From: Candidatus Opimibacter skivensis
GTDB lineage: Bacteria; Bacteroidota; Bacteroidia; Chitinophagales; Saprospiraceae
DNA length: 64,000 nucleotides
Assembly (NCBI GenBank): GCA_016722045.1
Contig: JADKGY010000032.1
Location: 124,001 to 188,000 of the forward strand
Direction of reading: 5' to 3'
Positions 1 through 9,658 of this stretch are shown here, piece after piece. Under the pieces are notes generated by a model, which was not told the origin of the DNA, made no database searches, and saw nothing but the letters and a program-made list of their open reading frames with translations. The first letter of the stretch is position 1. The number at the start of each line of letters is the position of its first letter. A program made the position numbers and the translations under genes.

Positions 1-1422
1 AAATACATTCAGGGGCAATGCACCATTGTCCCAGCGAAAATCAATATCCCCGGGTGGCAGGGTGTCCTGATGGATTGGAATATCCAATCCGGGTTTGGGC
101 ATTCCTGAAACAAAATCATTGGCCATCGAATATGTAAATGTCGGACCATTGCGCATATGCATACTCGCATTCGCTTCAGCACGATAGCTTCTGCTTCTTT
201 GAAATGTAGGTGTCAGCCAACTATCGTTCATCATAAACATCCGTGCATGATCCTCATCTGTGGTAAATCCACGGTCCAGTAAATATTGAAGCGGCCCACC
301 AGGTGGCCAGTTGAGGTCATCATTTCGATTGTATATATTCAATCCGGAAGGTTGTTCTGTAAGATTAAGTGTGTATTGAAGTCTTTGATAGGTGGCACAA
401 TACGGATCAAATTTTATCAGGAATGGAAACTGTCCAAAGGGCAGTGTATCCTGATGAGAAGGAAAATACATTTCTGCATGCGGATCGACACAGGTAGACG
501 TCCCAAATTCTTCCGTCACACATCCATTGTACTCATCATCATCCGTTTCTTCGTCATCTTCTGTTCCATACGTAAACCTTATAACATTACTATTGCCTCT
601 GTCCAAAAACATTAGTTCACCTTCAGGATCAATGGCCGTCACCCACACTACATACTCATGTCCTTCAATAAACGTATAGTCGACACCATTGACAAAAGGA
701 TAGGTCGATGCCGGTGTTTCAAAATGACGAATCGAGGGTGTATTGACATCATAGATTTCATCTATGTACTGATCCAATTCATCCTGTGTCACATCACCAA
801 TACTTAATCTGTAGATCAACCTTGATCGCTGCATCGGTGTAAGCGAACTCAGATCCTGTATCCAATTGATATTCACCTGTGGAAAAACAAATGCTTCGTC
901 CATTGGTAAAACAATTTCGGGTCGGTCTATGTACACCAGTTCAAAAGATGCACATCCTTCAGAAGGATCAGACAAGGTGTTATCATTTTCATCAAATGCT
1001 TTGAAACAAATCGTGTATGATCCTTCAGGCAAGGCATGATTGATGGATATAGCTGACATTTGTTCTTCCGTCAGATTATTTGTGTTTTCAATTCCTCCGC
1101 TCGACATGCCGAGATCTCTCAACTGCATACCGGAATAGAATTGGGTCTGACCGGGCGAAATGGTAATCGGCTGCCCCAGATATCTTATGTTGGCTGTGAT
1201 TCCGGTTGGACCCTGGATATCGGCTTCAAGTCTGTATCTGAACGTTGAAGAGGGATCCGTATTGACAATATTGATATAAACATTGGAAAGATCATCAATG
1301 TAATAATCGAGATCGGTCGGAAAAGGCGGATTGATAACCGTATTGATTGAAAGCTGACTGCAACCTATGGCGTAATAAAATATACTCACAAGAAGTAGTA
1401 TGAATAATCTTATATTCTTCAT
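1..1422 (-). CDS. Large exported surface protein, partial (possible TANFOR-type)
   Basis: The gene starts with ATG at 1422 and stays open to the left edge, so only the first 474 codons are visible. The N-terminus is a signal peptide (MKNIRLFILLLVSIFYYAIG) followed by Cys21, so it may be a lipoprotein. The body is rich in beta-type, Asp/Tyr/Asn-rich sequence with phrases such as NPPFPTDLDYYIDDL, FCFKAFD-like strands and Cys pairs, as in immunoglobulin- or fibronectin-like surface proteins. The start resembles what I remember of Bacteroidota TANFOR-domain proteins, but I cannot verify this. It is the last visible gene of a five-gene operon, 19 bp after the beta-barrel gene. Function unknown. 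Confidence 0.8.
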   Translation of the reverse strand, partial: MKNIRLFILLLVSIFYYAIGCSQLSINTVINPPFPTDLDYYIDDLSNVYINIVNTDPSSTFRYRLEADIQGPTGITANIRYLGQPITISPGQTQFYSGMQLRDLGMSSGGIENTNNLTEEQMSAISINHALPEGSYTICFKAFDENDNTLSDPSEGCASFELVYIDRPEIVLPMDEAFVFPQVNINWIQDLSSLTPMQRSRLIYRLSIGDVTQDELDQYIDEIYDVNTPSIRHFETPASTYPFVNGVDYTFIEGHEYVVWVTAIDPEGELMFLDRGNSNVIRFTYGTEDDEETDDDEYNGCVTEEFGTSTCVDPHAEMYFPSHQDTLPFGQFPFLIKFDPYCATYQRLQYTLNLTEQPSGLNIYNRNDDLNWPPGGPLQYLLDRGFTTDEDHARMFMMNDSWLTPTFQRSRSYRAEANASMHMRNGPTFTYSMANDFVSGMPKPGLDIPIHQDTLPPGDIDFRWDNGALPLNVF

Positions 1423-1441
1423 TGTCGTGGCAAATGCGGAA

Positions 1442-3163
1442 TTAATTTTTCTTTCTATTTCCATTGGAATCAAGAAGGTTATAGGAGAGATTAGTGGAAA
1501 ATCTTATTTCATCATATTTCCGGCTTTGGATGGATGATTTTTTCAAATACGCTACAAGGAAACTCAGAGAGGTTCGTTTATTCAATTTCCAGGATGTATT
1601 GAGTACAGAGTTGATTGCAAAGCCATCCTTTGCACCATTCTGAGTGAGAATATTATAACCGGTTTGCAACGTTACTTGCACCTCCGGTTTTTTTAAGGTC
1701 TTACCCAGATGTATATTTCCACCGATTCTTTCACTTTCAATATCTCTGTACACATTTCTATTTCGTTGGACTCCCAAACCAAAGCTCCATTCCTTTTCTT
1801 TAAGATTAATCCTGTAATTCAATATCTGCGATTGAGTTTGTCCATCAGACAGGCCTTCACTTGTCGGGCTGAGATCCTTTACCTGGCTTGTGTTGAAACT
1901 GAATTGTAGATTTTGTTTTGTCTTTTCATTTCCCCAGGAATAAAATGGAGAGACACTGATGACACTTGTGTTTTGAACAAACCGGAATGTATCATTTAGC
2001 ATGACCAAACCTGCTCTTTGATCAATAGCAAAATTCGAATAGGTCAGGTTGAGCCCTCCGTTTGATTTCAGGATGATATTGCTGCTGATGTTATAAATAA
2101 GACGCTCTGATGTATTCCTGCGAATGTGTTTAAGGTTGTTTCGTTGCAGGCCCAGGTTACCGTTGAAGTTGAGATGGTTTTTTAATAATCGTAGTCCGCC
2201 ATTGACGGTATAATTTTCCAGGTCATCGAGAATATAGTGGATGCCGAAGCTCCGGTAATTGGGATCAATACGTTTATAATGCAATCCGATATTGAAATAT
2301 TTATCCTGCCACTGCAATCCGGCTTCACCGGCAAGACACGCACGAGTAGTGTTGTTAGCTGTAATAAATGAACCAACCACTTTCCTTATGCTTTCACTCA
2401 GATCATCTTGCAGCGTATCTTCCCTTGCGAGTTGATTGTTCGTGAGAATGGACATGTTGACATTAAATGATGCCGTGAGTTTTTTTAAGAAAATAAATCT
2501 CGCATCCGTACCGATGACAAGATTTTCAGGCGGTGGTAATTTGGTAATATAAATTTCCTGCGCATCAATAAGTTTGTAATGATCTCTGCCTTTGAAATAG
2601 AAAAGATCAAAATGATTTCTCTCTTTTCCCAAACCAAATTTCAATCCATAGGCTAACCTTTTGTAATTGGAAATCAGATCTGACTGAAAGGCAAGTGTAT
2701 CCAGATTATAATTGGGCGTTTTTATTTCACCATACATAGCTGCCATTCGAAAGATGCCCGGATTTAATTCAACTCCTGCGCCTAAAAATGTAATGTCGCT
2801 GAGTGAATACCTGCTGAAGTGCATGCTTCTGTGGCCGGCATAAAGTTTAATCCATTTATAAGTTGGACTTATACCAAACCTGACAAATGGATTATTTGCT
2901 GATGAATTAAATTGACCTTGTCGAAACGTCAATTGAACTGGAAATGCAATGCCCAGAAATTCAAAACTACCTCTAAGGTTGATTGAAAAAGCATCTCTCT
3001 GATCGACATAGCTGTCGCTCGAAGAACCTACTCCTTGATAAGAGAGAGACAATGTTGCCGATCGTTTTATTCGGAAAGGTTCTCCTGACTTTAATCTGGC
3101 GAGATCCTGTCCGGTCATATCCCGAATCAAAAACATCAGTATGATGATGATAAGTCTTCGCAT
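1442..3163 (-). CDS. Exported beta-barrel-like outer-membrane protein of unknown function
   Basis: 573 residues from the ATG at 3163. I prefer this to the in-frame ATG at 3202 because it puts the signal peptide (MRRLIIIILMFLIRDMTGQ) at the N-terminus and lies one base after the TGA of the upstream gene, which suggests translational coupling. The mature part is a long series of alternating polar/hydrophobic strands with aromatic ends (for example LTFRQGQFN, WKLNKRTSLSFLVAYL), typical of a Bacteroidota outer-membrane barrel. No plug or enzymatic domain is visible. It lies between the HExxH protein and the large surface protein, so it may anchor or transport them; that is inference. Confidence 0.8.
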   Translation of the reverse strand: MRRLIIIILMFLIRDMTGQDLARLKSGEPFRIKRSATLSLSYQGVGSSSDSYVDQRDAFSINLRGSFEFLGIAFPVQLTFRQGQFNSSANNPFVRFGISPTYKWIKLYAGHRSMHFSRYSLSDITFLGAGVELNPGIFRMAAMYGEIKTPNYNLDTLAFQSDLISNYKRLAYGLKFGLGKERNHFDLFYFKGRDHYKLIDAQEIYITKLPPPENLVIGTDARFIFLKKLTASFNVNMSILTNNQLAREDTLQDDLSESIRKVVGSFITANNTTRACLAGEAGLQWQDKYFNIGLHYKRIDPNYRSFGIHYILDDLENYTVNGGLRLLKNHLNFNGNLGLQRNNLKHIRRNTSERLIYNISSNIILKSNGGLNLTYSNFAIDQRAGLVMLNDTFRFVQNTSVISVSPFYSWGNEKTKQNLQFSFNTSQVKDLSPTSEGLSDGQTQSQILNYRINLKEKEWSFGLGVQRNRNVYRDIESERIGGNIHLGKTLKKPEVQVTLQTGYNILTQNGAKDGFAINSVLNTSWKLNKRTSLSFLVAYLKKSSIQSRKYDEIRFSTNLSYNLLDSNGNRKKN

Positions 3164-3164
3164 A

Positions 3165-4085
3165 TCAACTCCGACTATCGATATCGGCCTGAATAATATC
3201 ACGCAACCATGCAGGAAATCTCGGTGAAGGCAATATTCTTGTTGCCGTGCGTCTTACTCCCCGTAGCCAATACTTCTGAAGAAAATAATACATGATGCCT
3301 TGTGCGATGACTTCATCATTTCCTCTTGAGTCACCTCTGTAACTTGTGAGATACCCTCTGAATTCACTTCGATGTGCCCGAATCTGGTGATCAGAAATCG
3401 CAAATTCACGATCTACAAAATGACCGATTTCATGTAGAAGCGTCATGCGCGGATTTTCTGAAGCGATGGTGAAGGTCAGCGGATGGAGAATGATGTATTC
3501 ATAGGCATCATTTATCTGGCTGCATCTGCGACTACCTCCTCCGATGGTTTCTTCATATTGATCACCCTTAAGTATTTCTCTGGAGTGACCGGAATGATCT
3601 GTGACGGTATGCATGCTCGCCGTCGGAGAAGTTTGAATCGTACCATGCAATGGATCACCGATGCGGATATTCTGAGGTACAGCCTCTAAATAGAATGGAG
3701 GTAGTACGGATAATACTTCCTGGATAATGGCAGATTGAGCGGTGTTAGCATTAAATATATTGAAGGATAATCCGGCGATCGTGACGGTTTCACTTATTCC
3801 CCAGATATCTTCCACATCTTCTGACTCCAATCCATCAGTCTGACAAACGGTGAGTGCAGCCGCAGATCCATCACTTGAGGCACCATGCATAAAAATACAG
3901 CAAGGGCAACCAGTAGCCTGGCAATCATCCATGGATTCAAATCCCTGGGCATCGTGATAAGGTGTTGAAACTTCACCAGCGCCGGAAGAGGTCGTTTCAT
4001 GTGCTCTTCTGCGTGTTGATAGCTCCTGTGAAAAAACATCGTACATACTGAGCAATCCAAACAAAACAGTGAAAATGATTTTCAT
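3165..4085 (-). CDS. Exported HExxH metallopeptidase-like protein
   Basis: 306 residues with a signal peptide ending near Ser19-Gln20. A Cys-rich patch (C55, C60, C62, C63) follows. The key motif is HEIGH at residues 218-222 (LLHEIGHFVDREF), a zincin signature; E258 in NDEVIAQGIMYYF is a plausible third ligand. The area around the motif resembles the pseudo-protease or protease core found in Bacteroidota toxin and surface modules (DUF4157-like), but overall similarity to a named family is not clear to me. It is the third gene of the exported-protein operon, 35 bp after the collagen-like gene and one base before the barrel gene. Substrate unknown. Confidence 0.75.
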   Translation of the reverse strand: MKIIFTVLFGLLSMYDVFSQELSTRRRAHETTSSGAGEVSTPYHDAQGFESMDDCQATGCPCCIFMHGASSDGSAAALTVCQTDGLESEDVEDIWGISETVTIAGLSFNIFNANTAQSAIIQEVLSVLPPFYLEAVPQNIRIGDPLHGTIQTSPTASMHTVTDHSGHSREILKGDQYEETIGGGSRRCSQINDAYEYIILHPLTFTIASENPRMTLLHEIGHFVDREFAISDHQIRAHRSEFRGYLTSYRGDSRGNDEVIAQGIMYYFLQKYWLRGVRRTATRILPSPRFPAWLRDIIQADIDSRS

Positions 4086-4120
4086 AGACTATGATTAAAA
4101 GAAATGAAACACAAGACGAA

Positions 4121-5863
4121 TTAATTTTTTTGGTCTTTATTGTTTTCCATTGCTGCAAGACGTTTTTCCAGTTGCATGATGATCTCTTGTTGCTCCTGCA
4201 TCGCTTTGACCAGTACAGGAATGATTTCACTGTAGTTGACAGCATATGTATCCGTCAACGGATCAATTGTCCTTCCATCTGTGTTGACATCATTTTGAGT
4301 TTCAGGTTTACGAACGATTTCGGGAAGTACATTTTCTAATTCCTGTGCGAGGAAACCAAGATGCGTGTGACCATCTTCTTCTTTCCATCGGTATGAAACC
4401 GGGTTCATACGTTTGATCTTTTCAAGGCTGCTGGTCAGGGGATGAATATCTTTTTTCAATCGTTCATCCGATGATTGGTTCAGTCCATTGACGGACCATA
4501 TTTCAGACCATCTGAATGAAGTTGATCCTAATTTGACGGTGTTGTGCAATGTAGGTCCCCACTCTGCTCCGGAAGAATACAATCCGACCTTAGCTGTTCC
4601 TGCCAATCCAACTTCAAGAGATGAGGTACTTCCTTTTAATGAAGCACCATTTGTACCACCGATCCGCATTTCATTGGTGAGTACCTGACTACCCTGGTAT
4701 TGAATTCCACCTGTGATCAGCGACCATGGATTGGAATCATTATCAGGTGCTGCTTCCCATTGCTGAATGTTGGCAGGAAACCATTTCAATACATAGCCTT
4801 GTGTCGGTGCGTTCGGAGTGATTGGTTTGCCTTGCAATTGATTAGCATTCCAGAGTGCATTTGTGTTGAGCGCGCTGATGACAGAACCTGCGATGTTAAT
4901 ACCTGTGCCTGCTGTATAAGAACCGGCGGGACCGGCGGGACCTTGAGGACCCTGCGGACCTTGTGGGCCTTGAGGACCCTGCGGTAAAACCAGGTTAAGT
5001 GTTTGGCTTGGCGCATTACCTGTGATCGAAGCAGAAGCATTTATTCCACTTGTGACAGTTCCTATCGCCAGAGTATTTGCAGGACCAGCCGGGCCTTGCT
5101 GACCTTGTATTCCTTGTTGACCTTGTGCACCGGTTGCACCTTGTGGTCCATCATCACCTTGTGGACCCTGCGGACCTTGCGCACCGGCAGGCCCCTGAAC
5201 TCCTGCAGGTCCTTGTGGCCCAACAGATCCCTGGGTTCCGGCTATACCCTGTGGACCTTCCGGACCTTGTAACTGTCCTATAGGAATCCATTCATCTCCA
5301 TTCCAGACAAAACCTGATCCAGTATCTTCAGTGATATAGATGTCACCATTATTGCCATTATAGTTGGGATCAAGACTTGCCTCATTTGGGACGGTACCGA
5401 CAATAGATATCCCTGCTCCTGCAGGTCCTTGCTGACCTTGTTCTCCCGGATCACCTTTATCACCCTTTTCACCTTTAATTCCTTGTGGACCGCGGAAGGC
5501 ACTATTGTTAATCTGCGAAGTCGTAATTTCTGCATAAGGTCCCTGCTGTCCTTCACCACATTCTACACGAAGATATTTGGGACCGCTATTCCAATTGACG
5601 TCAGTGATATTGCCAAAAAGTGGAATACCTGATCCAACTTCAACCGAAAACCAACCATATGCATCTGTCTGAGGATCCTGAGTCTCACTATAAAGTACTG
5701 TGCCTGTAGGAGAGCCCTCCAGAATATCAAACTTCAGAAACACAACAAGACCAGGCTGTGGATCTCCGTCATCATTACGGACTATCGATTGATAATTAAA
5801 TCCTTGTCCGTAGGTCAATCCATTCAAAAGGACAAAGGCGAGGAATAAAAAAAATTGTTTCAT
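4121..5863 (-). CDS. Collagen-like fibre protein with C-terminal S74 intramolecular chaperone
   Basis: 580 residues. A signal peptide (ends near TYGQ) is followed by a beta-rich head. Two long Gly-X-Y collagen-like stretches follow, at about 130-150 and 195-315, rich in GPQGPQ and GPAG triplets. A second beta region leads to a Peptidase_S74 chaperone domain from about residue 464 (SSDERLKKDI), with the usual Ser-Lys pair for self-cleavage and the GFLAQELENVLPEIV signature. A coiled coil (EQQEIIMQLEKRLAAMENN) ends the protein. S74 domains trimerise fibres and are then released, so this is probably a trimeric surface fibre or adhesin. It starts 4 bp after the T9SS cargo gene. Confidence 0.9.
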   Translation of the reverse strand: MKQFFLFLAFVLLNGLTYGQGFNYQSIVRNDDGDPQPGLVVFLKFDILEGSPTGTVLYSETQDPQTDAYGWFSVEVGSGIPLFGNITDVNWNSGPKYLRVECGEGQQGPYAEITTSQINNSAFRGPQGIKGEKGDKGDPGEQGQQGPAGAGISIVGTVPNEASLDPNYNGNNGDIYITEDTGSGFVWNGDEWIPIGQLQGPEGPQGIAGTQGSVGPQGPAGVQGPAGAQGPQGPQGDDGPQGATGAQGQQGIQGQQGPAGPANTLAIGTVTSGINASASITGNAPSQTLNLVLPQGPQGPQGPQGPQGPAGPAGSYTAGTGINIAGSVISALNTNALWNANQLQGKPITPNAPTQGYVLKWFPANIQQWEAAPDNDSNPWSLITGGIQYQGSQVLTNEMRIGGTNGASLKGSTSSLEVGLAGTAKVGLYSSGAEWGPTLHNTVKLGSTSFRWSEIWSVNGLNQSSDERLKKDIHPLTSSLEKIKRMNPVSYRWKEEDGHTHLGFLAQELENVLPEIVRKPETQNDVNTDGRTIDPLTDTYAVNYSEIIPVLVKAMQEQQEIIMQLEKRLAAMENNKDQKN

Positions 5864-5867
5864 TTTA

Positions 5868-6359
5868 TTATGATTTTATGATGGTATAGGTTGAGCATTT
5901 TTGATTTTGTGGAATCAGTTTAATGAGATATCCTCCGCTCGGATATGAGGAGAAGTCTAAAGTGAAAAGATTGTCCTGATTGAATTTTCCCTGGTAAATC
6001 AGACTTCCTATAAAAGAATAAATTCTGATCTGTCCAGGTTGAAATTCGTGTGCATCAATGAATAGATAATCATGTACAGGATTGGGATAAACCCGAACGA
6101 AAGATTCGTTTTGCCCTTGGGATGTGCCGGTCATTTGGTCCGTTTCAGTCAATGGAGAAGTAAAATTCATTCCACCACAGGAACCATATGCAGTAAAAAC
6201 CTGACCGATAGCTTGTTGAAATTGAACACTATTACATTCGCCTGAATTATATTGAGTGACGTGCATTGCACTTAAAAGACATTGCGTACTCACCTGTGAT
6301 GACAGGCTCATCGAGAAACTAAAGAACAAGGTTCGGATAATCCATTTTTTATGTAGCAT
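5868..6359 (-). CDS. Small T9SS type A sorting-domain protein
   Basis: 163 residues: a signal peptide (MLHKKWIIRTLFFSFSMSLSSQ), a short Cys-containing central part (C28, C43 and C66), and a C-terminal type A sorting domain of about 75 residues beginning VYPNPVHDYLFIDA and ending in YLIKLIPQNQKCSTYTIIKS. Such domains direct proteins through the type IX system to the cell surface. The part left for function is only about 60 residues, so it may be a small structural or binding partner of the fibre protein encoded 4 bp downstream. It is the first gene of the operon that runs to the left edge. Confidence 0.85.
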   Translation of the reverse strand: MLHKKWIIRTLFFSFSMSLSSQVSTQCLLSAMHVTQYNSGECNSVQFQQAIGQVFTAYGSCGGMNFTSPLTETDQMTGTSQGQNESFVRVYPNPVHDYLFIDAHEFQPGQIRIYSFIGSLIYQGKFNQDNLFTLDFSSYPSGGYLIKLIPQNQKCSTYTIIKS

Positions 6360-6394
6360 ACATCAATTGTTTAACAGAGCACAGATTGTCAAAC

Positions 6395-6402
6395 CAAATG
6401 TA
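6395..6402 (-). promoter_or_regulatory. Candidate -7 box of the exported-protein operon
   Basis: The minus strand reads TACATTTG, a perfect match to the Bacteroidota -7 consensus TAnnTTTG, about 36 bp upstream of the ATG at 6359. The -33 region is poor (TATTTCGG at roughly the right spacing), so this is a candidate only. Confidence 0.4.
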
Positions 6403-6623
6403 TCGACCCGAAATACCTCCTCCGCAGGCCATCTATTATTCCGTATTTTCCATATCGTATTCAGTTCATTTTGTGATTATTTGGCAAAAGGATGGTTTTT
6501 AGTTTTTCCCTTGCTTTTCCCACTGCCCTAAATGAGAAATACCGATTAATCAGGGAAAAAGCCAAATAGTCAGGAAGAATGATCTATCAGTAATTCATGT
6601 GAATAAGACTTGAATTATAGGCC

Positions 6624-6631
6624 TAGATTTG
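6624..6631 (+). promoter_or_regulatory. Candidate -7 box of the LytS-like kinase gene
   Basis: TAGATTTG matches TAnnTTTG on the plus strand, but no TTTG lies at the expected 19-21 bp upstream. The match alone is weak support. Confidence 0.3.
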
Positions 6632-6655
6632 GGGCATCAAGTGTGAACAAATAAA

Positions 6656-9600
6656 GTGACCCACTGTCAACAAAAGATTCGGAATAACACAAACCTTTCA
6701 TACGTGAAAGGATTAGTGCTTTGTTGTCTGCACTTTTTGAGTATGGAGGTTAGTGCTCAACAATATTTCAGGACTGAATTAAGTGTGATCAATGGCCTGG
6801 GGCAGGGAGATGTACATCATATCAGCCAGGATAGCCTGGGGTATGTCTGGATCACACAACAACATGGTGTCGCGCGATTTAACGGAAGGGAGTTTATACA
6901 GATAGAGGCAAATCCTGCAGATAGTACTTCTTTGCCCACTACTGAAGTCTATCACATCACTCATCTGCCTGATGGCAATGCATGGTTTTCTCATCAAAAA
7001 GGGATCTCATTTTACAACCGGAAAGAAAACCGTTTTACAAACTATGGACGCCGGCAAGGATTGCATTGTGATATTGTGAATGAAACTTTTACGGATGGTG
7101 ACTCTATCCTGTTTGCTGCACACTGGTATGGATATGACAGAATCCATCTTAATACATGGAAGACGGATTGGCTAAGACCCTTTCCGGAAATTCAGGACAG
7201 TCTGTTTCGACACCGTTCCTATAATCTGCCCAACCATCCAAAACAGAACCCATATAATTCCAACCAATTATTCAGTATTCATAAAAATGATCTGTATGTA
7301 TTGGATAAAAGAACATTACGATTTACAAAACTGACGGATTTTCAAATAGGTGTTTCGCCACTAATTAAGGATGCCTTTTTTCTGCTGGAATATGAATGGG
7401 CGGATTCCTCAAACCTGTTACTCAATTTCTTCCCGAATGATGGAACGGTCTATACCTATAATCTTGTCACCAGGAAACTTTCACCACTCAAGATCATAGA
7501 TGGAATACATCTCTGGATCAATAAAATCCAAAAAACCGGTGATCATACGTTTCTATGTGCTGAGCAATCCTTAGGTGCATTTCGATTATGGACTACGAAT
7601 AACCAAATTGAAATAATCGATTCCACTTTAAAGCAAAAAACATTCGCATCATTCTTTCTGGATCGCCAGGGCGTATTGTGGGTAGGTGAACATGGCTATG
7701 CATTTCGATATGAACCCTCACAGATAGCAACCTTTATAGGCGGATCAGCATATCAATTTCTTACGCATATTACAGATCCTGAGACTGGAACGATAGTAGC
7801 TATTAGTTATATAGATCCAAAGGTATTACAATTTGAAAAAGGCGTTTTCAAAGAGATTTCTTTTCCGCCTATAAAAGGTTTATCGTCAAATATTTTCTTT
7901 CATGAAGGCATTCACAAATTCATAAACCTCACCGGAGAGTATCTCAATATATTTCACCCTTTAACAAAGGACTATTCTAAAATCAAACTAACCGGACTGA
8001 AGAATGTAGATCATGTTAATGATTTTGCTACGGCTTCTGATGGTTTCTATGTCGCTATCGGCGATGAAGTATATTTTATCGATTTCAATGGCCGGGCTCA
8101 ATTGATCCTTCAATCCAAAAAAAGGATTTACGAAGTTGAAGTTTATAATGGTAAATTATTTTTTTCTACACTGGGCCATTTGAATGTATTTGACCTGAAG
8201 CAAGGTGATACAAAGGAAATTTTACATCTTGATGATTATACATTAATTCCCTTATTGGTTCACCGGGACATTCTTTATATACTTTGGCGGGCAAAGCTTA
8301 AGTATGTAGAATTAGATTCACCGGGATATAGTATACGGGATAGCGGCCTGGATGGAAGATTTCCCGATCAAACTTTTCTGCAGATGAATATATCCGGTGA
8401 TGATCTGCTTATCTCCGCTGAATTCAGGATGATCAGGATAAACACATCTTCCTTTAAAGTCCTGAAATCGTATTCCTACCTGGATCAAATTGACATCGGA
8501 TACTGGGATGATATCTTCACCACTATACAGGGTCGCTATTATGTATCCACCGATTCAAAAAAAATAATTGCTTTTCCTGTTCAGTTGAAGCGGCCTTCGT
8601 TTCTCAGTTACCAGGTGGAAGCGATAGAAATCAATGGAAAGAACAGGATATTCAATAAAAATTCATACCATCTTGATGATGATGAAAATAATATCGTCAT
8701 CAAATCCGATGCAGTTTATACCAGTGTTTTTGACAAACTGACTTATTATTACCGAAATACGACCCTTGCTGAGGACTGGATTCAAATGAAATCGGATATT
8801 CTCCAGCTATTAAATCAAAAGCCCGGAAAATATTCCATTGATCTGAAAGTAGTCGACCGGTATGACCAGGAAAGGATAATAGAGAAAGCGGCTGTTTTCG
8901 AAATATTCCCTGCCTGGTATCAAAGCCGGTGGTTCTATGCATTTATTATTCTTTCATGCCTGGCGCTGATCTATGGACTGTATCAATACCGGTTGAAACA
9001 AATCCAAAAGAATTACGATTACCAGACCAAACTTCAGCAGCTGGAAATGACGGCATTGAAAGCCAAAATGAACCCTCATTTTATATTTAATTGCCTGAAC
9101 AGCATCAAGGGATTGATACTCATAGGCGACACAGATAAAGCCGTCAATTATATCGGCACCTTCTCCAAACTGGTGCGAAGCTCCCTCGATAGTTCAGATG
9201 AAAAACTGATAACACTAAAAGAAGAAATTGATATTGCCGAAAATTATCTTGCGCTTGAGCATCTTCGATTCGGATCAAAGCTTGCCTGGAATATTAGCCG
9301 TCCGGATGAAGCTCTGCTTCTCGGAATTAAATTACCACCATTTGTCCTGCAACCGCTGATTGAAAATGCTATCGTCCATGGCATGGCGTACGCACATCAT
9401 GATGGCTTTGTCAGGATTATCACGCTGAAAGAAAAAGACATAATCCGTATAAAAATTATAGATAATGGAATCGGCCTAACTCAAGCCAAAAAAATAAACG
9501 TACACAAGGAACATCAGACCAGGAAACACCTTGGGGTATCTCTTGTCCAACAAAGACTGGCTATTATACATGCATCATTAAAGATCTACGAGCATATGGA

Positions 9601-9658
9601 TAGCCAGGGAAGCGTCGCAGGAACCATTTCAGAAATAATCATTCCATACCCAACATGA
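6656..9658 (+). CDS. LytS-type sensor histidine kinase with propeller sensor domain
   Basis: 1000 residues from a GTG start. A second GTG at 6701 would leave a 20-residue signal peptide (VKGLVLCCLHFLSMEVSAQQ) and is a fair alternative. The periplasmic part contains repeated propeller blades of the two-component regulator type (for example HHISQDSLGYVWITQQHG, FLDRQGVLWVGEHG), then a Y_Y_Y-like beta domain, one membrane helix (about 765-785) and a coiled coil. The cytoplasmic kinase is of the His_kinase type: LKAKMNPHFIFNCLNS with phospho-acceptor His808, followed by an ATPase with the N-box PLIENAIVHG. It overlaps the LytTR regulator by 4 bp (ATGA), so the two form a cognate pair. Ligand unknown. 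Confidence 0.93.
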   Translation: MTHCQQKIRNNTNLSYVKGLVLCCLHFLSMEVSAQQYFRTELSVINGLGQGDVHHISQDSLGYVWITQQHGVARFNGREFIQIEANPADSTSLPTTEVYHITHLPDGNAWFSHQKGISFYNRKENRFTNYGRRQGLHCDIVNETFTDGDSILFAAHWYGYDRIHLNTWKTDWLRPFPEIQDSLFRHRSYNLPNHPKQNPYNSNQLFSIHKNDLYVLDKRTLRFTKLTDFQIGVSPLIKDAFFLLEYEWADSSNLLLNFFPNDGTVYTYNLVTRKLSPLKIIDGIHLWINKIQKTGDHTFLCAEQSLGAFRLWTTNNQIEIIDSTLKQKTFASFFLDRQGVLWVGEHGYAFRYEPSQIATFIGGSAYQFLTHITDPETGTIVAISYIDPKVLQFEKGVFKEISFPPIKGLSSNIFFHEGIHKFINLTGEYLNIFHPLTKDYSKIKLTGLKNVDHVNDFATASDGFYVAIGDEVYFIDFNGRAQLILQSKKRIYEVEVYNGKLFFSTLGHLNVFDLKQGDTKEILHLDDYTLIPLLVHRDILYILWRAKLKYVELDSPGYSIRDSGLDGRFPDQTFLQMNISGDDLLISAEFRMIRINTSSFKVLKSYSYLDQIDIGYWDDIFTTIQGRYYVSTDSKKIIAFPVQLKRPSFLSYQVEAIEINGKNRIFNKNSYHLDDDENNIVIKSDAVYTSVFDKLTYYYRNTTLAEDWIQMKSDILQLLNQKPGKYSIDLKVVDRYDQERIIEKAAVFEIFPAWYQSRWFYAFIILSCLALIYGLYQYRLKQIQKNYDYQTKLQQLEMTALKAKMNPHFIFNCLNSIKGLILIGDTDKAVNYIGTFSKLVRSSLDSSDEKLITLKEEIDIAENYLALEHLRFGSKLAWNISRPDEALLLGIKLPPFVLQPLIENAIVHGMAYAHHDGFVRIITLKEKDIIRIKIIDNGIGLTQAKKINVHKEHQTRKHLGVSLVQQRLAIIHASLKIYEHMDSQGSVAGTISEIIIPYPT

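Larger units (their letters stand above)
6360..6655. other. Divergent intergenic region
   Basis: This 296 bp spacer separates the exported-protein operon (minus) from the sensor kinase (plus). It holds the TACATTTG box on the minus strand and, on the plus strand, TAGATTTG at 6624-6631, a possible -7 element for the kinase about 25 bp before its GTG start. I see no gene in it. Confidence 0.6.
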